DNA of 64,000 nucleotides from Streptomyces sp. JJ38 (GCF_019303475.1 NZ_JABLSI010000029.1:1-64000); one strand, 5' to 3'. Shown: positions 1-8,734, counted from the first letter of the stretch. Numbers and translations are program-made. Notes: generated by a model from the sequence alone, not told the origin.

Positions 1-2493
1 CGCCGTGCGCAGGCCGTGGGGGCCGGGGCCGGGGCGGGAGCCGCCGCGGTCGCGGGCCGGGCGGGCCGCCGCGCGGCCCGCCCGGCACCGGTGGCGAAGA
101 AGCGGTTCATCGACTACCCGCGCTCGGGCAAGCAGGGCTTCCGCCGCTGGACGCCGTCCTTCAAGCAGATCTCCGCGATGTGCATCATGGGCTTCGGCAT
201 GCTCGTGGGCCTCTTCGCCATCGGCTACGCCATGGTCGGGGTGCCCAACGAGGCGAACGCCGCCGCCCGGCAGCAGAACAACGTCTACTACTGGGCCGAC
301 GGCTCCGTCCTCGGCCGTGAGGGCTCGACGAACCGGCAGAACATCGACCTGAAGGACATTCCCAAGTCGATGCAGAACGCGGTGATCGCCGCCGAGAACG
401 AGACGTTCTGGACCGACAGCGGCGTGGACCCGAAGGGCATCGCCCGTGCCGTCGTCAACATGGCGAAGGGCGGGGACACCCAGGGCGGCTCGACGATCAC
501 CCAGCAGTTCGTCAAGAACAACTTCCTGTCCCAGGAGCAGACCCTCGACCGGAAGTTCAAGGAGCTCTTCATCTCCATCAAGGTGGGGACGACACTGGAG
601 AAGGAGGAGATCCTCCAGGGCTACCTGAACACCGCCTACTACGGGCGCAACGCCTACGGCATCCAGGCCGCCGCGCAGGCCTACTACAGCAAGGACGCGG
701 TGGACCTGGAGCCCGACGAGAGCGCCTTCCTGGCCACCGTCCTCAAGGGCCCCGACCTGTACGACCCCGCCGGCGGCCTCAGCGACGCCGCGAGCGCCAA
801 GGCCAACGCCGAGCGCGCGAAGAAGCGCTACTACTGGATCCTGGACCGTCAGCTCGAGCTGGAGCTCATGACGAAGAAGGAGCACGCCCAGTACTCGAAG
901 GAGTTCCCGATGCCGCAGGACCCCAAGCCGGTCCGCGGCGACTCGGCGCAGGCGAGCTACATGATGGAGACCGCCAAGCGGTACGTCATGGCCAAGACGG
1001 GGCTCACACGTGACGACTTCGAGCTCGGGGGCTTCCAGATCTACACCACCTTCGAGAAGGGCAAGACCAAGCAGCTGGAGAAGGCGGTCAAGTCGGCGCG
1101 GGAGAAGCACCTCAAGCCGGAGGAGCGGGAGAAGGACCAGTTCGTCCAGTTCGGCGCGGCCTCCGTCCAGCCGAACGACGGAGCCATCGTCGCCATCTAC
1201 GGCGGCGAGGGCGTGGACAAGGGGCACTACAACAACAACGCCGACACCAGCGGTATCCAGGTCGGTTCGACGTGGAAGCCCTTCGTCCTCGCGGCGGCGA
1301 TGGAGCACGGCACGTACCTCAGTGACGGACAGGGCATCTCGCCGGAGAGCAAGTACGACGGCGACAACGGCATCGTCATCAAGACGCAGGACGGCTCCCC
1401 GTACCTGACCAAGGACCACGAGCCCTTCCGCCAGGTGAACGAGGGCGACGCCGACTACGGCATCGTCACGCTCCGGGAGGCCATGGAGGTCTCCGCCAAC
1501 AGCCCGTACGTCCAGCTCGGTATGGACGTCGGAATGCAGAGGGTGCGGGACACGGCCGCGGCGGCGGGCATCAGCGACCACAGCTTCGACGCCCTGAACC
1601 CCTCCTTCGCGCTCGGCACCTCCACCCCGTCGGCGATCCGCATGGCCGACGCCTACGCGACCTTCGCGGCCTCCGGCATCCAGACCGAGCCGTACTCGGT
1701 CACCAAGGTGCTCCGCGGCGGCGACGAGGTGGCCGGCTTCGAGAAGCCCAAGAAGAAGCAGGCCATCGACCCGAACGTGGCCAACACCGTGACCGACGTC
1801 CTGGAGGGCGTCGTCAAGAACGGAACCGGTAAGCAGGCCCTGGAGCTGAACCGCGCGGTGGCGGGGAAGACGGGTACGACCGACGACAACAAGTCAGCCT
1901 GGTGGGTCGGGTACACCCCGCAGCTCTCCACGGCGGTCACGATGTTCCGGGAGGACCCGAAGAACCCGGGCCTGCTGTCCATGAACGGCACCGGCGGGCT
2001 GGACTCCATCCACGGTGGTGACATCCCGACCCGGGTCTGGGTGGACTACATGAAGGAGGCGCTCAAGAAGACGCCCCCCGAGGCGTTCCCGGAGCCGCGT
2101 CCCATCAGCAACGTCGTCAACGGCGGGAACGTGCCGGAGGAGAAGCCGGAGGAGCCCGAGGAGAAGCCGGAGGAAGAGGAGACCGAGGAGCCGACCGAGG
2201 AGCCCACGGAGGAGCCGACGGAGGAGCCGACCGACGAGCCGACGGACAAGCCCACCGGCAAGCCGTCCTGTGGCCCGCTCGACTGGAACTGCGACGACTC
2301 GAGTGGCCAGGACTCCGGCCAGACGGGCGAGACCACCGGGGAGACCTCCGGTGAGACGACGGGTGAGACGACCGGGGACACCACCGGCGACACCGGGGAC
2401 ACCACCGGCGACTCGGGTGGTGGCAACGGCAACGGGAACGGCGGCAACGACAGCGGTGGCTGGTTCGGCGGGTCGGACGCCGACAGCGGCTAG
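1..2493 (+). CDS. Class A penicillin-binding protein (transglycosylase/transpeptidase), 5'-partial
   Basis: Bifunctional peptidoglycan synthase that polymerises lipid II glycan chains and cross-links stem peptides outside the membrane. About 830 residues are visible and the frame is open to base 1, so the start lies left of the window. After an Ala/Gly/Arg-rich cytoplasmic tail comes one membrane segment (IMGFGMLVGLFAIGYAMVGV). The glycosyltransferase domain has AENETFW and GGSTITQQ. The transpeptidase has the three active-site motifs STWK, SAN and KTG. The C-terminal 120 residues are low complexity, first EEPTEEPT-like and then TGETTGDT-like repeats ending in Gly/Asn, probably a wall-spanning tail. 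The gene ends at a strong hairpin. PonA-type naming is possible, but the exact paralogue cannot be told. Confidence 0.93.
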   Translation, partial: RRAQAVGAGAGAGAAAVAGRAGRRAARPAPVAKKRFIDYPRSGKQGFRRWTPSFKQISAMCIMGFGMLVGLFAIGYAMVGVPNEANAAARQQNNVYYWADGSVLGREGSTNRQNIDLKDIPKSMQNAVIAAENETFWTDSGVDPKGIARAVVNMAKGGDTQGGSTITQQFVKNNFLSQEQTLDRKFKELFISIKVGTTLEKEEILQGYLNTAYYGRNAYGIQAAAQAYYSKDAVDLEPDESAFLATVLKGPDLYDPAGGLSDAASAKANAERAKKRYYWILDRQLELELMTKKEHAQYSKEFPMPQDPKPVRGDSAQASYMMETAKRYVMAKTGLTRDDFELGGFQIYTTFEKGKTKQLEKAVKSAREKHLKPEEREKDQFVQFGAASVQPNDGAIVAIYGGEGVDKGHYNNNADTSGIQVGSTWKPFVLAAAMEHGTYLSDGQGISPESKYDGDNGIVIKTQDGSPYLTKDHEPFRQVNEGDADYGIVTLREAMEVSANSPYVQLGMDVGMQRVRDTAAAAGISDHSFDALNPSFALGTSTPSAIRMADAYATFAASGIQTEPYSVTKVLRGGDEVAGFEKPKKKQAIDPNVANTVTDVLEGVVKNGTGKQALELNRAVAGKTGTTDDNKSAWWVGYTPQLSTAVTMFREDPKNPGLLSMNGTGGLDSIHGGDIPTRVWVDYMKEALKKTPPEAFPEPRPISNVVNGGNVPEEKPEEPEEKPEEEETEEPTEEPTEEPTEEPTDEPTDKPTGKPSCGPLDWNCDDSSGQDSGQTGETTGETSGETTGETTGDTTGDTGDTTGDSGGGNGNGNGGNDSGGWFGGSDADSG
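2110..2455 (+). repeat. Low-complexity repeats encoding the PBP C-terminal tail
   Basis: Two in-frame degenerate repeat blocks. The first encodes EEPT/DEPT/DKPT units and the second encodes TGET/TGDT units. Codons vary between units, so the peptide repeat rather than the DNA appears to be maintained. Such tracts are prone to length variation between strains and to assembly error. Confidence 0.8.
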
Positions 2494-2514
2494 CCGAGGG
2501 ACGCGGCAGCACCG

Positions 2515-2556
2515 GCGCGGGGCGCCATCGGCCTGACGGCTGATGGCGCCCCGCGC
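2515..2556. terminator. Bidirectional terminator between PBP and GNAT genes
   Basis: Perfect 15-bp inverted repeat (2515-2529 and 2542-2556) with a 12-nt loop. It sits in the 73-bp gap between convergent genes. No T-run follows, which is common for Streptomyces terminators. Confidence 0.8.
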
Positions 2557-2566
2557 CCGTCCGCGT

Positions 2567-3019
2567 TCACAGGGCGAGCTTGAAGCCCGCGTGGGAGGCC
2601 GTGAAGCCGAGGCGCTCGTAGAAGCGGTGCGCATCCGTGCGGGAGGCGTCGGAGGTGAGCTGGACGAGCGGGCAGCCCAGCCGCCGGGCCTCCTGCACGG
2701 CCCAGCGGATCAGGTCCGAGCCGAGCCCGCTGCCGCGCTCGTCGGCGTGCACCCGCACGGCCTCGATGAGGGCCCGGGAAGCCCCCTGCCGGGACAGCCC
2801 GGGGATGACCGTGAGCTGGAGCGTCCCCACCGTCCGCCCGTCGCGCTCCGCGACGACCAGATGTTGCTGCGGGTCGGCGGCGATGGCGGCGAACGCGGTG
2901 CGGTAGGGGGTGAGGTCGTCGGGGGACTCGCGCTGGGCACCCAGCGCGTCATCGGCCAGCATGGCCACGATGTCCACTATGTCGTCGGCCGTGGCGGGCC
3001 GGATGGTGAGATCGTTCAT
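2567..3019 (-). CDS. GNAT family N-acetyltransferase
   Basis: 150-residue Gcn5-related acetyltransferase that moves acetyl from acetyl-CoA to an unknown amine. It opens with IRPATADDIVDIV (beta1/alpha1). The acetyl-CoA loop is HADERGSGLGSDLIRWA, matching R/Q-x-x-G-x-G/A. It closes with AHRFYERLGF, typical of the C-terminal motif. I chose the ATG at 3019 because a TAGGCT -10-like hexamer lies 7 nt upstream, fitting a leaderless transcript; the 80-residue upstream extension looks non-coding. Single gene, convergent with the PBP gene. Substrate unknown. Confidence 0.88.
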   Translation of the reverse strand: MNDLTIRPATADDIVDIVAMLADDALGAQRESPDDLTPYRTAFAAIAADPQQHLVVAERDGRTVGTLQLTVIPGLSRQGASRALIEAVRVHADERGSGLGSDLIRWAVQEARRLGCPLVQLTSDASRTDAHRFYERLGFTASHAGFKLAL

Positions 3020-3026
3020 GGCCCGA

Positions 3027-3032
3027 AGCCTA
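3027..3032 (-). promoter_or_regulatory. Leaderless -10 hexamer for GNAT gene
   Basis: TAGGCT on the minus strand, 7 nt before the ATG at 3019. TANNNT at this distance is the usual arrangement for leaderless mRNAs in Streptomyces. No Shine-Dalgarno sequence is present. Confidence 0.5.
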
Positions 3033-3302
3033 CGGCGACGGGCTCGGTGAACCCCGTGTGGACTACGGACGGTGATTTCCCCACGGCCTCTGCAGAATCG
3101 TGGAATTGCTGCGCCTCCGACGACTCTTGTGCATTCATGAGGTAACGGTATGGTCGGGTGCGCATCACGCCGCAATGCTCGGTCGGGCGTCTGACCTGCC
3201 CATGAACGCGGTGACATATCCGCGTCAGATAGGGACAAGACGAGTCGCTTCACGTCCACAGAAGTGCACGAACCGGCCTAAGACGTAGAGGACGAGGCAC
3301 AC

Positions 3303-4910
3303 ATGACCACCATGTCGGCCGACAACGGGATACCCGGCCCCGAATCCGGCAGCGATGGTGACTGGGGCTGGTTTTCCCGGCCCAGCCGCAGTGAACCCGA
3401 GTCGCAGACCTCGGACGGGTCCTCCCCGTCAGGACCGGGCGGTGGCGCGGATGGCCACCCGGACGTCATCCCGCCGCAGTACACCCCCGGTCAGCCGCAG
3501 CACCAGCAGGCCCAGCCGCACCCGGGCGGCCCGCAGAATCCGCAGCACTCCGGCGCCCCCCAGCCCCGGCAGCACCCGCAGCCCGGGTACCCCGCCCAGG
3601 GCCAGCGCCCCCAGCAGGCCCAGCGTCCGCAGCAGGCGGGGCCCCAGCAGGCCCAGCGACCCCCGCAGCCTTCGGTGTTCGAGCCCGCGTCCGGCCCGCA
3701 GCCCGCCGCGAGCGGCGGCTCCCCGGCAGCCGGAGACGGCGCGCCGCAGGGCCGGGCGGGCGCGCCGCCCACCGCCGACGCCACGCTCATCCGCCGCACG
3801 ATGGAGGAGGTCGAACCGGCCTCCGAGGCCGTCACCGCCTACTTCTACGCCATGCTCTTCGTGCGCCACCCGCAGTTGCGGGACATGTTCCCCGCGTCCA
3901 TGGACGCCCAGCGCGACCGGCTGTTCAAGGCGCTGCTCACCGCCGCCCAGCACGTCGACAACGCCTCCGTGCTGACGGAGTACCTGTCCGCCCTCGGCCG
4001 CGGCCACCGCAAGTACGGCACCCGGCCCGAGCACTATCCGGCCGTCGGCGAGTGCCTGATCGCCGCGTTGACACGGTACGCGCACCACACGTGGTCGCCG
4101 CAGACGGAGGCGGCGTGGGTCCGCGCCTACACCGCCATCTCGCAGATCATGATCGACGCCGCCGCCGAGGACGAGGCACGTGCGCCGGCCTGGTGGCACG
4201 CGGAGATCGTCGCCCACGAGAGGCGGACGGACGACATCGCCGTCCTCACCCTCCGCCCCGACCAGCCCTACCCCTTCCTCGCCGGGCAGTACACGACAGT
4301 GGAGACGCCGTGGTGGCCGCGGGTGTGGCGCAGCTACTCGCTCGCCGCGGCGCCCCGGCCCGACGGGCTGCTGAGCATCCACGTCAAGGCCGTCCCGGCC
4401 GGCTGGGTCTCCGGGGCGCTGGTGCGCCGGGCCCGCGCCGGGGACGTCCTCCGGCTCGGTCCGGCCGCCGGGAACATGACCGTGGACCACGGAACCGACA
4501 ACGGGCTGCTGTGCCTCGGCGGCGGCACGGGGATCGCCCCCATCAAGGCGCTCGTGGAGGACGTCGCCGAGCACGGCAGGCCCCGCCCGGTCGAGGTCTT
4601 CTACGGCGCCCGCAGCGACCACGACCTGTACGACCTGGAGACGATGCTGAAGCTGGAGTCGCAGCACCCGTGGCTGGCGGTGCGGCCGGTCGTCGCGGAC
4701 GGCTGTCCCGTGCGCGCCTCGGGCCTGGCGGGCCAACTGCCCGACGCCGTCCGGGGAGCGGGCCGCTGGGGCACCTACGACGGCTATCTGTCCGGACCGC
4801 CGGGGATGATCCGCAGCGGCATCGACGCACTCGTGGGCGTGGGCATACCCGCCAGCCGCATACGGCACGACTCCCTGGACGAGCTCGTGTCGCAGGCCGC
4901 AGGAGACTGA
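3303..4910 (+). CDS. Flavohemoglobin-like protein with Pro/Gln-rich N-terminal extension
   Basis: 535-residue globin-reductase, predicted to turn NO into nitrate (NO dioxygenase) or otherwise reduce heme ligands with NAD(P)H. Residues about 1-160 are Pro/Gln/Gly-rich and disordered-looking, which is not part of classical Hmp. The globin domain (about 165-300) has the B10 Tyr in YFYAMLF, an E7-type Gln in DAQRDRLF, and the proximal His in GRGHRKYG followed by RPEHYPAVGECL, very Hmp-like. The reductase domain has RSYSLA (FAD binding), GGGTGIAPIKAL (NAD(P)H binding) and GPPGMI. A purine-rich Shine-Dalgarno precedes the ATG. The stop is 5 nt before the best start of the next gene, so the two are probably coupled. 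Confidence 0.9.
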   Translation: MTTMSADNGIPGPESGSDGDWGWFSRPSRSEPESQTSDGSSPSGPGGGADGHPDVIPPQYTPGQPQHQQAQPHPGGPQNPQHSGAPQPRQHPQPGYPAQGQRPQQAQRPQQAGPQQAQRPPQPSVFEPASGPQPAASGGSPAAGDGAPQGRAGAPPTADATLIRRTMEEVEPASEAVTAYFYAMLFVRHPQLRDMFPASMDAQRDRLFKALLTAAQHVDNASVLTEYLSALGRGHRKYGTRPEHYPAVGECLIAALTRYAHHTWSPQTEAAWVRAYTAISQIMIDAAAEDEARAPAWWHAEIVAHERRTDDIAVLTLRPDQPYPFLAGQYTTVETPWWPRVWRSYSLAAAPRPDGLLSIHVKAVPAGWVSGALVRRARAGDVLRLGPAAGNMTVDHGTDNGLLCLGGGTGIAPIKALVEDVAEHGRPRPVEVFYGARSDHDLYDLETMLKLESQHPWLAVRPVVADGCPVRASGLAGQLPDAVRGAGRWGTYDGYLSGPPGMIRSGIDALVGVGIPASRIRHDSLDELVSQAAGD

Positions 4911-4915
4911 GACCC

Positions 4916-6115
4916 TTGGGAGCACACGACGTGGAAGAGCGCGGAGACAGCGGCGGTCGGCCGGGCAGTGCGGGCGAGCACGAGATTCAGGCTCAGCTCG
5001 GATCCGAGCGGCGTGCGGACCGCTTCTACGCCGATCACATGCTCGACCACCTCAATGAGCGTATGAGGGAGTTCGCCTCCCGGCAGGAGATGTTCTTTCT
5101 CTCCACAGCGGATCGCGACGGCAACTGTGACAGTACGTTCCGGGCCGGTCCGCAGGGCTTTCTGCAGGTTCTGGACGAGCGAACGCTCGCCTATCCCGAG
5201 TACCGCGGGAACGGTGTTCACGCCAGCCTGGGGAATATCCGGGAGAATCCCCATCTGGGCATTCTGCTGATTGATTTCATCCGGGCCCGGATCGGGCTTC
5301 ACATCAATGGGTCGGCGGAGATTCTGGAGGACGCGGACATACGGGCCGAATACCCGCACCTTCCGGAGGACCCGGTGCCCGGCCGCCGCGCGGAGCTGTG
5401 GGTGCGGGTGACCGTGGACGAGGCCTACATCCACTGTGCGAAGCACATCCCGCACCTCCAGCACGCGCCCAAGCGGACGAGGCGTGAGTGGGGCACCGAC
5501 GACCACAAGCGCAAGGGCGGCGACTTCTTCGGCACCGCCCGCGACCGGGCCGAGCGGGAGGGGGGCCGCTCACCCCGGAGCGGTCACCGTCCGGCCGGTG
5601 GGACGTCGCCCCGGCCCACCACGCCCGGGCCCGTTTCCGCCGCCCCGGCTCCCGCCCCGGCTCCCGCCCCGGCTTCCGCCCCCGGGCCCGTGTCAGGACC
5701 GCGGGAGCCCGGCGGCGTCCCGGCCCCCGCGCCGGTGCCGAGTGCGGAGACGTTTCCGCCGCCTCCGCTCGTGCCGCCGCCGGGCGGGGCCGTCCCGCCG
5801 CCGCCCGAGCACCCGCCCGTTCCCGCCCAGCCCGCCGCCGGGCCGTCGGAGCCGGTCTCCCCGGTGCCGCCCGGGCCCGCCCCGCTGTCGGACCCGCTGA
5901 CGGTGCCCGATGCCGACGCGCTCTCCGAAGCCGGCGTGCCGCCAGAAGCCGTCAAGTCGCCCGGGGCCGCGGAGCCGTCCGGGCAGCTGGCGTCGCTGGC
6001 CGCGTCGCGGGCCTGGCAGGAACGGGCCGAGCGGCTGCTGGCCGAGGCCCACGCCCGGCGCGACGAGAAGGACCGCGCCTCCTACGCCGAGTGGTTCAGC
6101 CCGCCCCGGAGCTGA
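4916..6115 (+). CDS. Pyridoxamine 5'-phosphate oxidase-family FMN-binding protein with Pro/Ala-rich tail
   Basis: About 399 residues. The N-terminal 200 residues look like the split-barrel FMN-binding fold: SRQEMFFLSTADRDGNCDST, a central LAYPEYRGNGVHASLGNI and a C-terminal HCAKHIPHLQ. Family members use FMN, or sometimes F420 or heme, for small redox reactions. Residues about 215-340 are almost wholly Pro/Ala/Gly, and a charged helical tail rich in Arg, Glu and Ala follows. Start choice: TTG at 4916 has AGGAG ten nt upstream at 4901-4905; GTG at 4931 is the alternative. The close spacing behind the flavohemoglobin suggests a shared job in NO or redox chemistry (inference). The substrate is unknown. 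Confidence 0.82.
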   Translation: MGAHDVEERGDSGGRPGSAGEHEIQAQLGSERRADRFYADHMLDHLNERMREFASRQEMFFLSTADRDGNCDSTFRAGPQGFLQVLDERTLAYPEYRGNGVHASLGNIRENPHLGILLIDFIRARIGLHINGSAEILEDADIRAEYPHLPEDPVPGRRAELWVRVTVDEAYIHCAKHIPHLQHAPKRTRREWGTDDHKRKGGDFFGTARDRAEREGGRSPRSGHRPAGGTSPRPTTPGPVSAAPAPAPAPAPASAPGPVSGPREPGGVPAPAPVPSAETFPPPPLVPPPGGAVPPPPEHPPVPAQPAAGPSEPVSPVPPGPAPLSDPLTVPDADALSEAGVPPEAVKSPGAAEPSGQLASLAASRAWQERAERLLAEAHARRDEKDRASYAEWFSPPRS

Positions 6116-6127
6116 CCGCCCGCCGGG

Positions 6128-6601
6128 TCAGCCGAGGTCGTCCGCGAGCAGCGCCCGCACGCCCTCGATGTTGCGCCGGAGGTAAGCCCGCAGGGCCGGC
6201 GGGACGACGTTGACCGAGTCGACCCCGGCCGGGGTGAAGGGCAGCCGGACGACCTCGTACTCACCGGACGGCTCCTCCACCTCCGGGCCGTGCCGCCGGC
6301 TGAGGTCCATCGACGCCAGCCGGCACACGAAGAAGTGCTGGACCTTCACGCCGCCCTCGTCGCCCTCGGGCACGGTGTCCACGAAGGCGGGGACGGCATG
6401 GGTCACCTCGGCGCCGAGCTCCTCGTCCAGCTCGCGGTGGAGCGCGGCCGTGACGGACGCGTCCTCCGGCTCCATGCCTCCGCCGGGTGTGATCCAGTAG
6501 GGCTCCTCGCCGGGCTTGGTGCGCTTGATGACGATCAGCGCGTCGCGGTCGAGCAGGATGGCACGGGCGGTGCGCTTGACGACGGGTCGGGCGGAGGACA
6601 T
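6128..6601 (-). CDS. Nudix hydrolase
   Basis: 157-residue Nudix-fold hydrolase of nucleoside-diphosphate-linked compounds; substrate unknown. The Nudix box region is GGGMEPEDASVTAALH followed by RELDEELG. The RE-L-x-EE-x-G half is intact, but the first box Glu appears shifted or replaced by Ala compared with G-x5-E-x7-REUxEExGU, so the exact metal geometry may differ. The start at ATG 6601 is chosen for its GGGAG nine nt upstream; a GTG at 6619 has no ribosome site. It converges with the preceding gene with only 12 bp between stops. Confidence 0.85.
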   Translation of the reverse strand: MSSARPVVKRTARAILLDRDALIVIKRTKPGEEPYWITPGGGMEPEDASVTAALHRELDEELGAEVTHAVPAFVDTVPEGDEGGVKVQHFFVCRLASMDLSRRHGPEVEEPSGEYEVVRLPFTPAGVDSVNVVPPALRAYLRRNIEGVRALLADDLG

Positions 6602-6728
6602 GCCAGGGGTCTCCCGCACCGGAACGCGACCGAAACCTCACCCGCCCCAGCCCATGCTCTCCGTCAACTGGACATTGACGGAGAGTCAACTACCCTGTGC
6701 CCAGAACCGCTCCGTCGGAGCGGGGGCG

Positions 6729-6762
6729 GCGGTTTGGGACACGAGGGGGAGTCCCAAACCGC
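6729..6762 (-). terminator. Terminator downstream of cystathionine lyase gene
   Basis: Perfect 12-bp inverted repeat (6729-6740 with 6751-6762) around a 10-nt loop, located 26 bp beyond the stop of the lyase gene on the minus strand. Confidence 0.75.
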
Positions 6763-6787
6763 TCGCGTCCGCGCGCCCCGCGGGCCG

Positions 6788-7948
6788 TCACTCCAGGGGC
6801 GTCTGTGGGCCCCCGGCCTCCGCCAGCGCCCGCAGGACGTCGGCGACGAGGTCCCGTGTGTCCTCGACGCCCACGGAGAGCCGCACGAAGCCGTCCGCCA
6901 CGGCGTCCCCGCCCCAGCGGCCCCGCCGCTCCGCCGTGCTGCGCACTCCGCCGAAGCTCGTGGCCTGGTGCACGAGGCGGAGCCGGGACAGGAACCGTTC
7001 GGCGAACGCCCGGTCGGGCAGGGTGAACGACACCACGCAGCCGAAGCCGCGCATCTGCCGGGCCGCCAGCGGATGCGCCCGGTCCTGAAGCAGCCCGGGG
7101 TACCGCACCCCGGCGACCTCCGGCCGCTCGGCGAGGGCCCGCGCCACGGCCAGCGCGGACTCCGCCTGCCGCGCCACCCGGAGCTCCAGCGTCGCCAGGC
7201 TGCGGTGCGCGAGCCACGCCTCCATCGGTCCCGGGATCGCGCCCACCGTCTTGCGCCACAGCCGGACGTCCTCGGCGACGGCGGCGTCGCGGCAGGCGAC
7301 GTAGCCGAGCAGCACGTCGCCATGGCCGGTCAGCGCCTTGGTGCCGCTGGCGACGGACACGTCGGCGCCCAGCAGCAGCGGACGCTGGCCGAGCGGCGTG
7401 GCCAGCGTGTTGTCGACGACGACGAGCGCGCCCTCGGCGTGGGCCGCCTCGGACAGGCGTCGGATGTCGCACACGTCGAGCCCCGGGTTCGACGGCGTCT
7501 CCAGCCACAGCAGGGACGCGCCCGCCAAGGCCTCGAACTGCTCCGGCCCCCCGGTCGGCACCGTGCGCACCCGGGCGCCGTAGGACTCCAACCGCTCCCG
7601 CAGCAGAGCCAGCAGGTTGTAGCCGTCCTCGGGGAGGACGACGACGTCGCCGGGGCGCACCCGGGAAAGCAGCACGGCGGACATGGCGGCCATGCCCGAG
7701 GCGAAGGCCACCGCCTGGGCCGTGCCTCCGGGGTCCTCCAACTCGGCGACGGCGCGCTCCAGCGCCGTCCACGTGGGGTTGCCGTCCCGGCCGTAGGTGT
7801 ACGGGGCGTCGGCCGGGTCGCCGGGCAGGTGGTAGTGGGCGGCGAACGCCGGCCCGGGCAGCGGGGGCGCGTAGGGCTCCTCGGGCGGCAGCCCGGCGCG
7901 CACGGCCCGCGTGCTCTCCCCGGGCGTCTGGTGGCTGTCGGGTGTCAT
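6788..7948 (-). CDS. Cystathionine gamma-lyase/synthase-type PLP enzyme
   Basis: 386-residue Cys/Met-metabolism PLP enzyme. Family reactions are beta/gamma eliminations or replacements on cystathionine and homoserine esters. Visible signatures are YTYGRDGNPTWTALE (substrate/PLP phosphate loop), AVAFASGMAAMSAVLL, LLWLETPSNPGLDV, VVVDNTLATPLGQRPL and the PLP-lysine motif SGTKALTGHGDVLLG. The length is normal. The start ATG overlaps the stop of the tyrosine-phosphatase-like gene by 4 nt, so the two form an operon. Lyase and synthase cannot be separated by eye; lyase is more common for actinobacterial proteins of this type. Confidence 0.88.
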   Translation of the reverse strand: MTPDSHQTPGESTRAVRAGLPPEEPYAPPLPGPAFAAHYHLPGDPADAPYTYGRDGNPTWTALERAVAELEDPGGTAQAVAFASGMAAMSAVLLSRVRPGDVVVLPEDGYNLLALLRERLESYGARVRTVPTGGPEQFEALAGASLLWLETPSNPGLDVCDIRRLSEAAHAEGALVVVDNTLATPLGQRPLLLGADVSVASGTKALTGHGDVLLGYVACRDAAVAEDVRLWRKTVGAIPGPMEAWLAHRSLATLELRVARQAESALAVARALAERPEVAGVRYPGLLQDRAHPLAARQMRGFGCVVSFTLPDRAFAERFLSRLRLVHQATSFGGVRSTAERRGRWGGDAVADGFVRLSVGVEDTRDLVADVLRALAEAGGPQTPLE

Positions 7949-8229
7949 CGGCGGGCCAGCTCCTCCGTGATCGCGTCGAGCAGCCGCGGCATCGCGGACT
8001 CGATCATCTCCAGCACCTCGTCGAAGCCCTCGGGGCCGCCGTAGTAGGGGTCGGGGACGTCGGCGTCCTCACCGGCCGGGAAACCGCCGTCGGCCCAGCC
8101 GGGCTCGTACGAGCGCAGCAGCCGCACCTTGGCGGCGGGGGAGCGGCAGATGTTGCCGGTGCACACGACGCACACGCGGTAGGGCGCCGCGGGGCGGGCG
8201 GTGGACGGGCTCCGGTCGAGGAGGGACAT
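7945..8229 (-). CDS. Low-molecular-weight protein-tyrosine phosphatase with internal in-frame deletion
   Basis: Only 94 residues, whereas the family is about 150-165. The N-terminus has the intact P-loop CTGNICRS (residues 23-30), with nucleophile Cys23 and Arg29. Directly after it, SPAAKVRLLRSYEPG joins the C-terminal third, which keeps the general-acid loop DVPDPYYGG (Asp60). The middle of the fold, normally SPMAEA through the buried sheet and helices to EDAxKVRLL, is missing in frame; the junction lies near 8131-8136. The protein is therefore probably inactive unless the deletion is an assembly artefact. The ATG at 8229 has GATGAT six nt upstream (leaderless). It overlaps the lyase gene downstream by 4 nt. 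Confidence 0.8.
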   Translation of the reverse strand: MSLLDRSPSTARPAAPYRVCVVCTGNICRSPAAKVRLLRSYEPGWADGGFPAGEDADVPDPYYGGPEGFDEVLEMIESAMPRLLDAITEELARR

Positions 8230-8298
8230 GCGCCCATCATCGACGACGGGTTCCCGCCGGGGCAGCCCGCCCCCGGGGCGCCCCGAGGCGGCCCGAGA

Positions 8299-8329
8299 CG
8301 CCCCGAGGCGGCCCGGGCGCCTCGGGGCG
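8299..8329 (-). terminator. Terminator downstream of holin-family gene
   Basis: Perfect 12-bp inverted repeat (8299-8310 with 8318-8329) with a 7-nt loop, 34 bp beyond the stop of the minus-strand gene. The left arm is part of a roughly 20-bp direct duplication. Confidence 0.75.
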
Positions 8330-8362
8330 CGGGAAGGCGCGGGAAGGCCAGGGATCCGGGGG

Positions 8363-8734
8363 TCAGTCGGGCAGCACCAGCTCGACGGCCCACGCGACGA
8401 TCGAGATGATCAGACCGCCCAGCAGCGCGGTGCCGAAGCCCTCGACGTGGAACGGGACGTCCAGCCCGTCGGCGATCCAGGAGGTGAGCAGCAGCATCAG
8501 CGCGTTGATGACCAGCATGAACAGACCGAGCGTGAGGATCAGCGCCGGCAGGGACAGCAGGTTCACGACCGGCTTGACCACGAGGTTGACGACGCCGAAG
8601 ATCAGAGCGACCACGATGAGCGTGAGCGCCTTGTCTCCCGTGCTGTCACCGGTGAGCGTGATGTCGCCCACCAGCCAGACGGCGACGGCCAGAGCGACCG
8701 CGTTGGCGAGGGTCTTGACAAGAACATTCATCAT
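8363..8734 (-). CDS. Phage-holin-family small membrane protein
   Basis: 123 residues with four hydrophobic segments: VALAVAVWLVG, LTLIVVALIFGVVNLVV, LPALILTLGLFMLVINALML and LLGGLIISIVAWAVEL. This matches the chromosomal 'phage holin family' (superfamily 4) proteins common in actinobacteria; their cellular role is not known and there is no phage context here. GGGAGA lies 11 nt before the first of two adjacent ATGs. Divergent from the cupin gene, with 49 bp between starts. Confidence 0.85.
   Translation of the reverse strand: MMNVLVKTLANAVALAVAVWLVGDITLTGDSTGDKALTLIVVALIFGVVNLVVKPVVNLLSLPALILTLGLFMLVINALMLLLTSWIADGLDVPFHVEGFGTALLGGLIISIVAWAVELVLPD

Noticed and set aside
4052..4915. Long upstream extension of the PNPOx-like frame inside the flavohemoglobin gene
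   Set aside because: It is the Arg/Pro-rich shadow of the flavohemoglobin frame; the real domain starts after 4916.
8363..8734. Holin gene as sign of a prophage
   Set aside because: Holin-family proteins of this type are ordinary chromosomal genes in Streptomyces, and no integrase, capsid or lysin gene is near.
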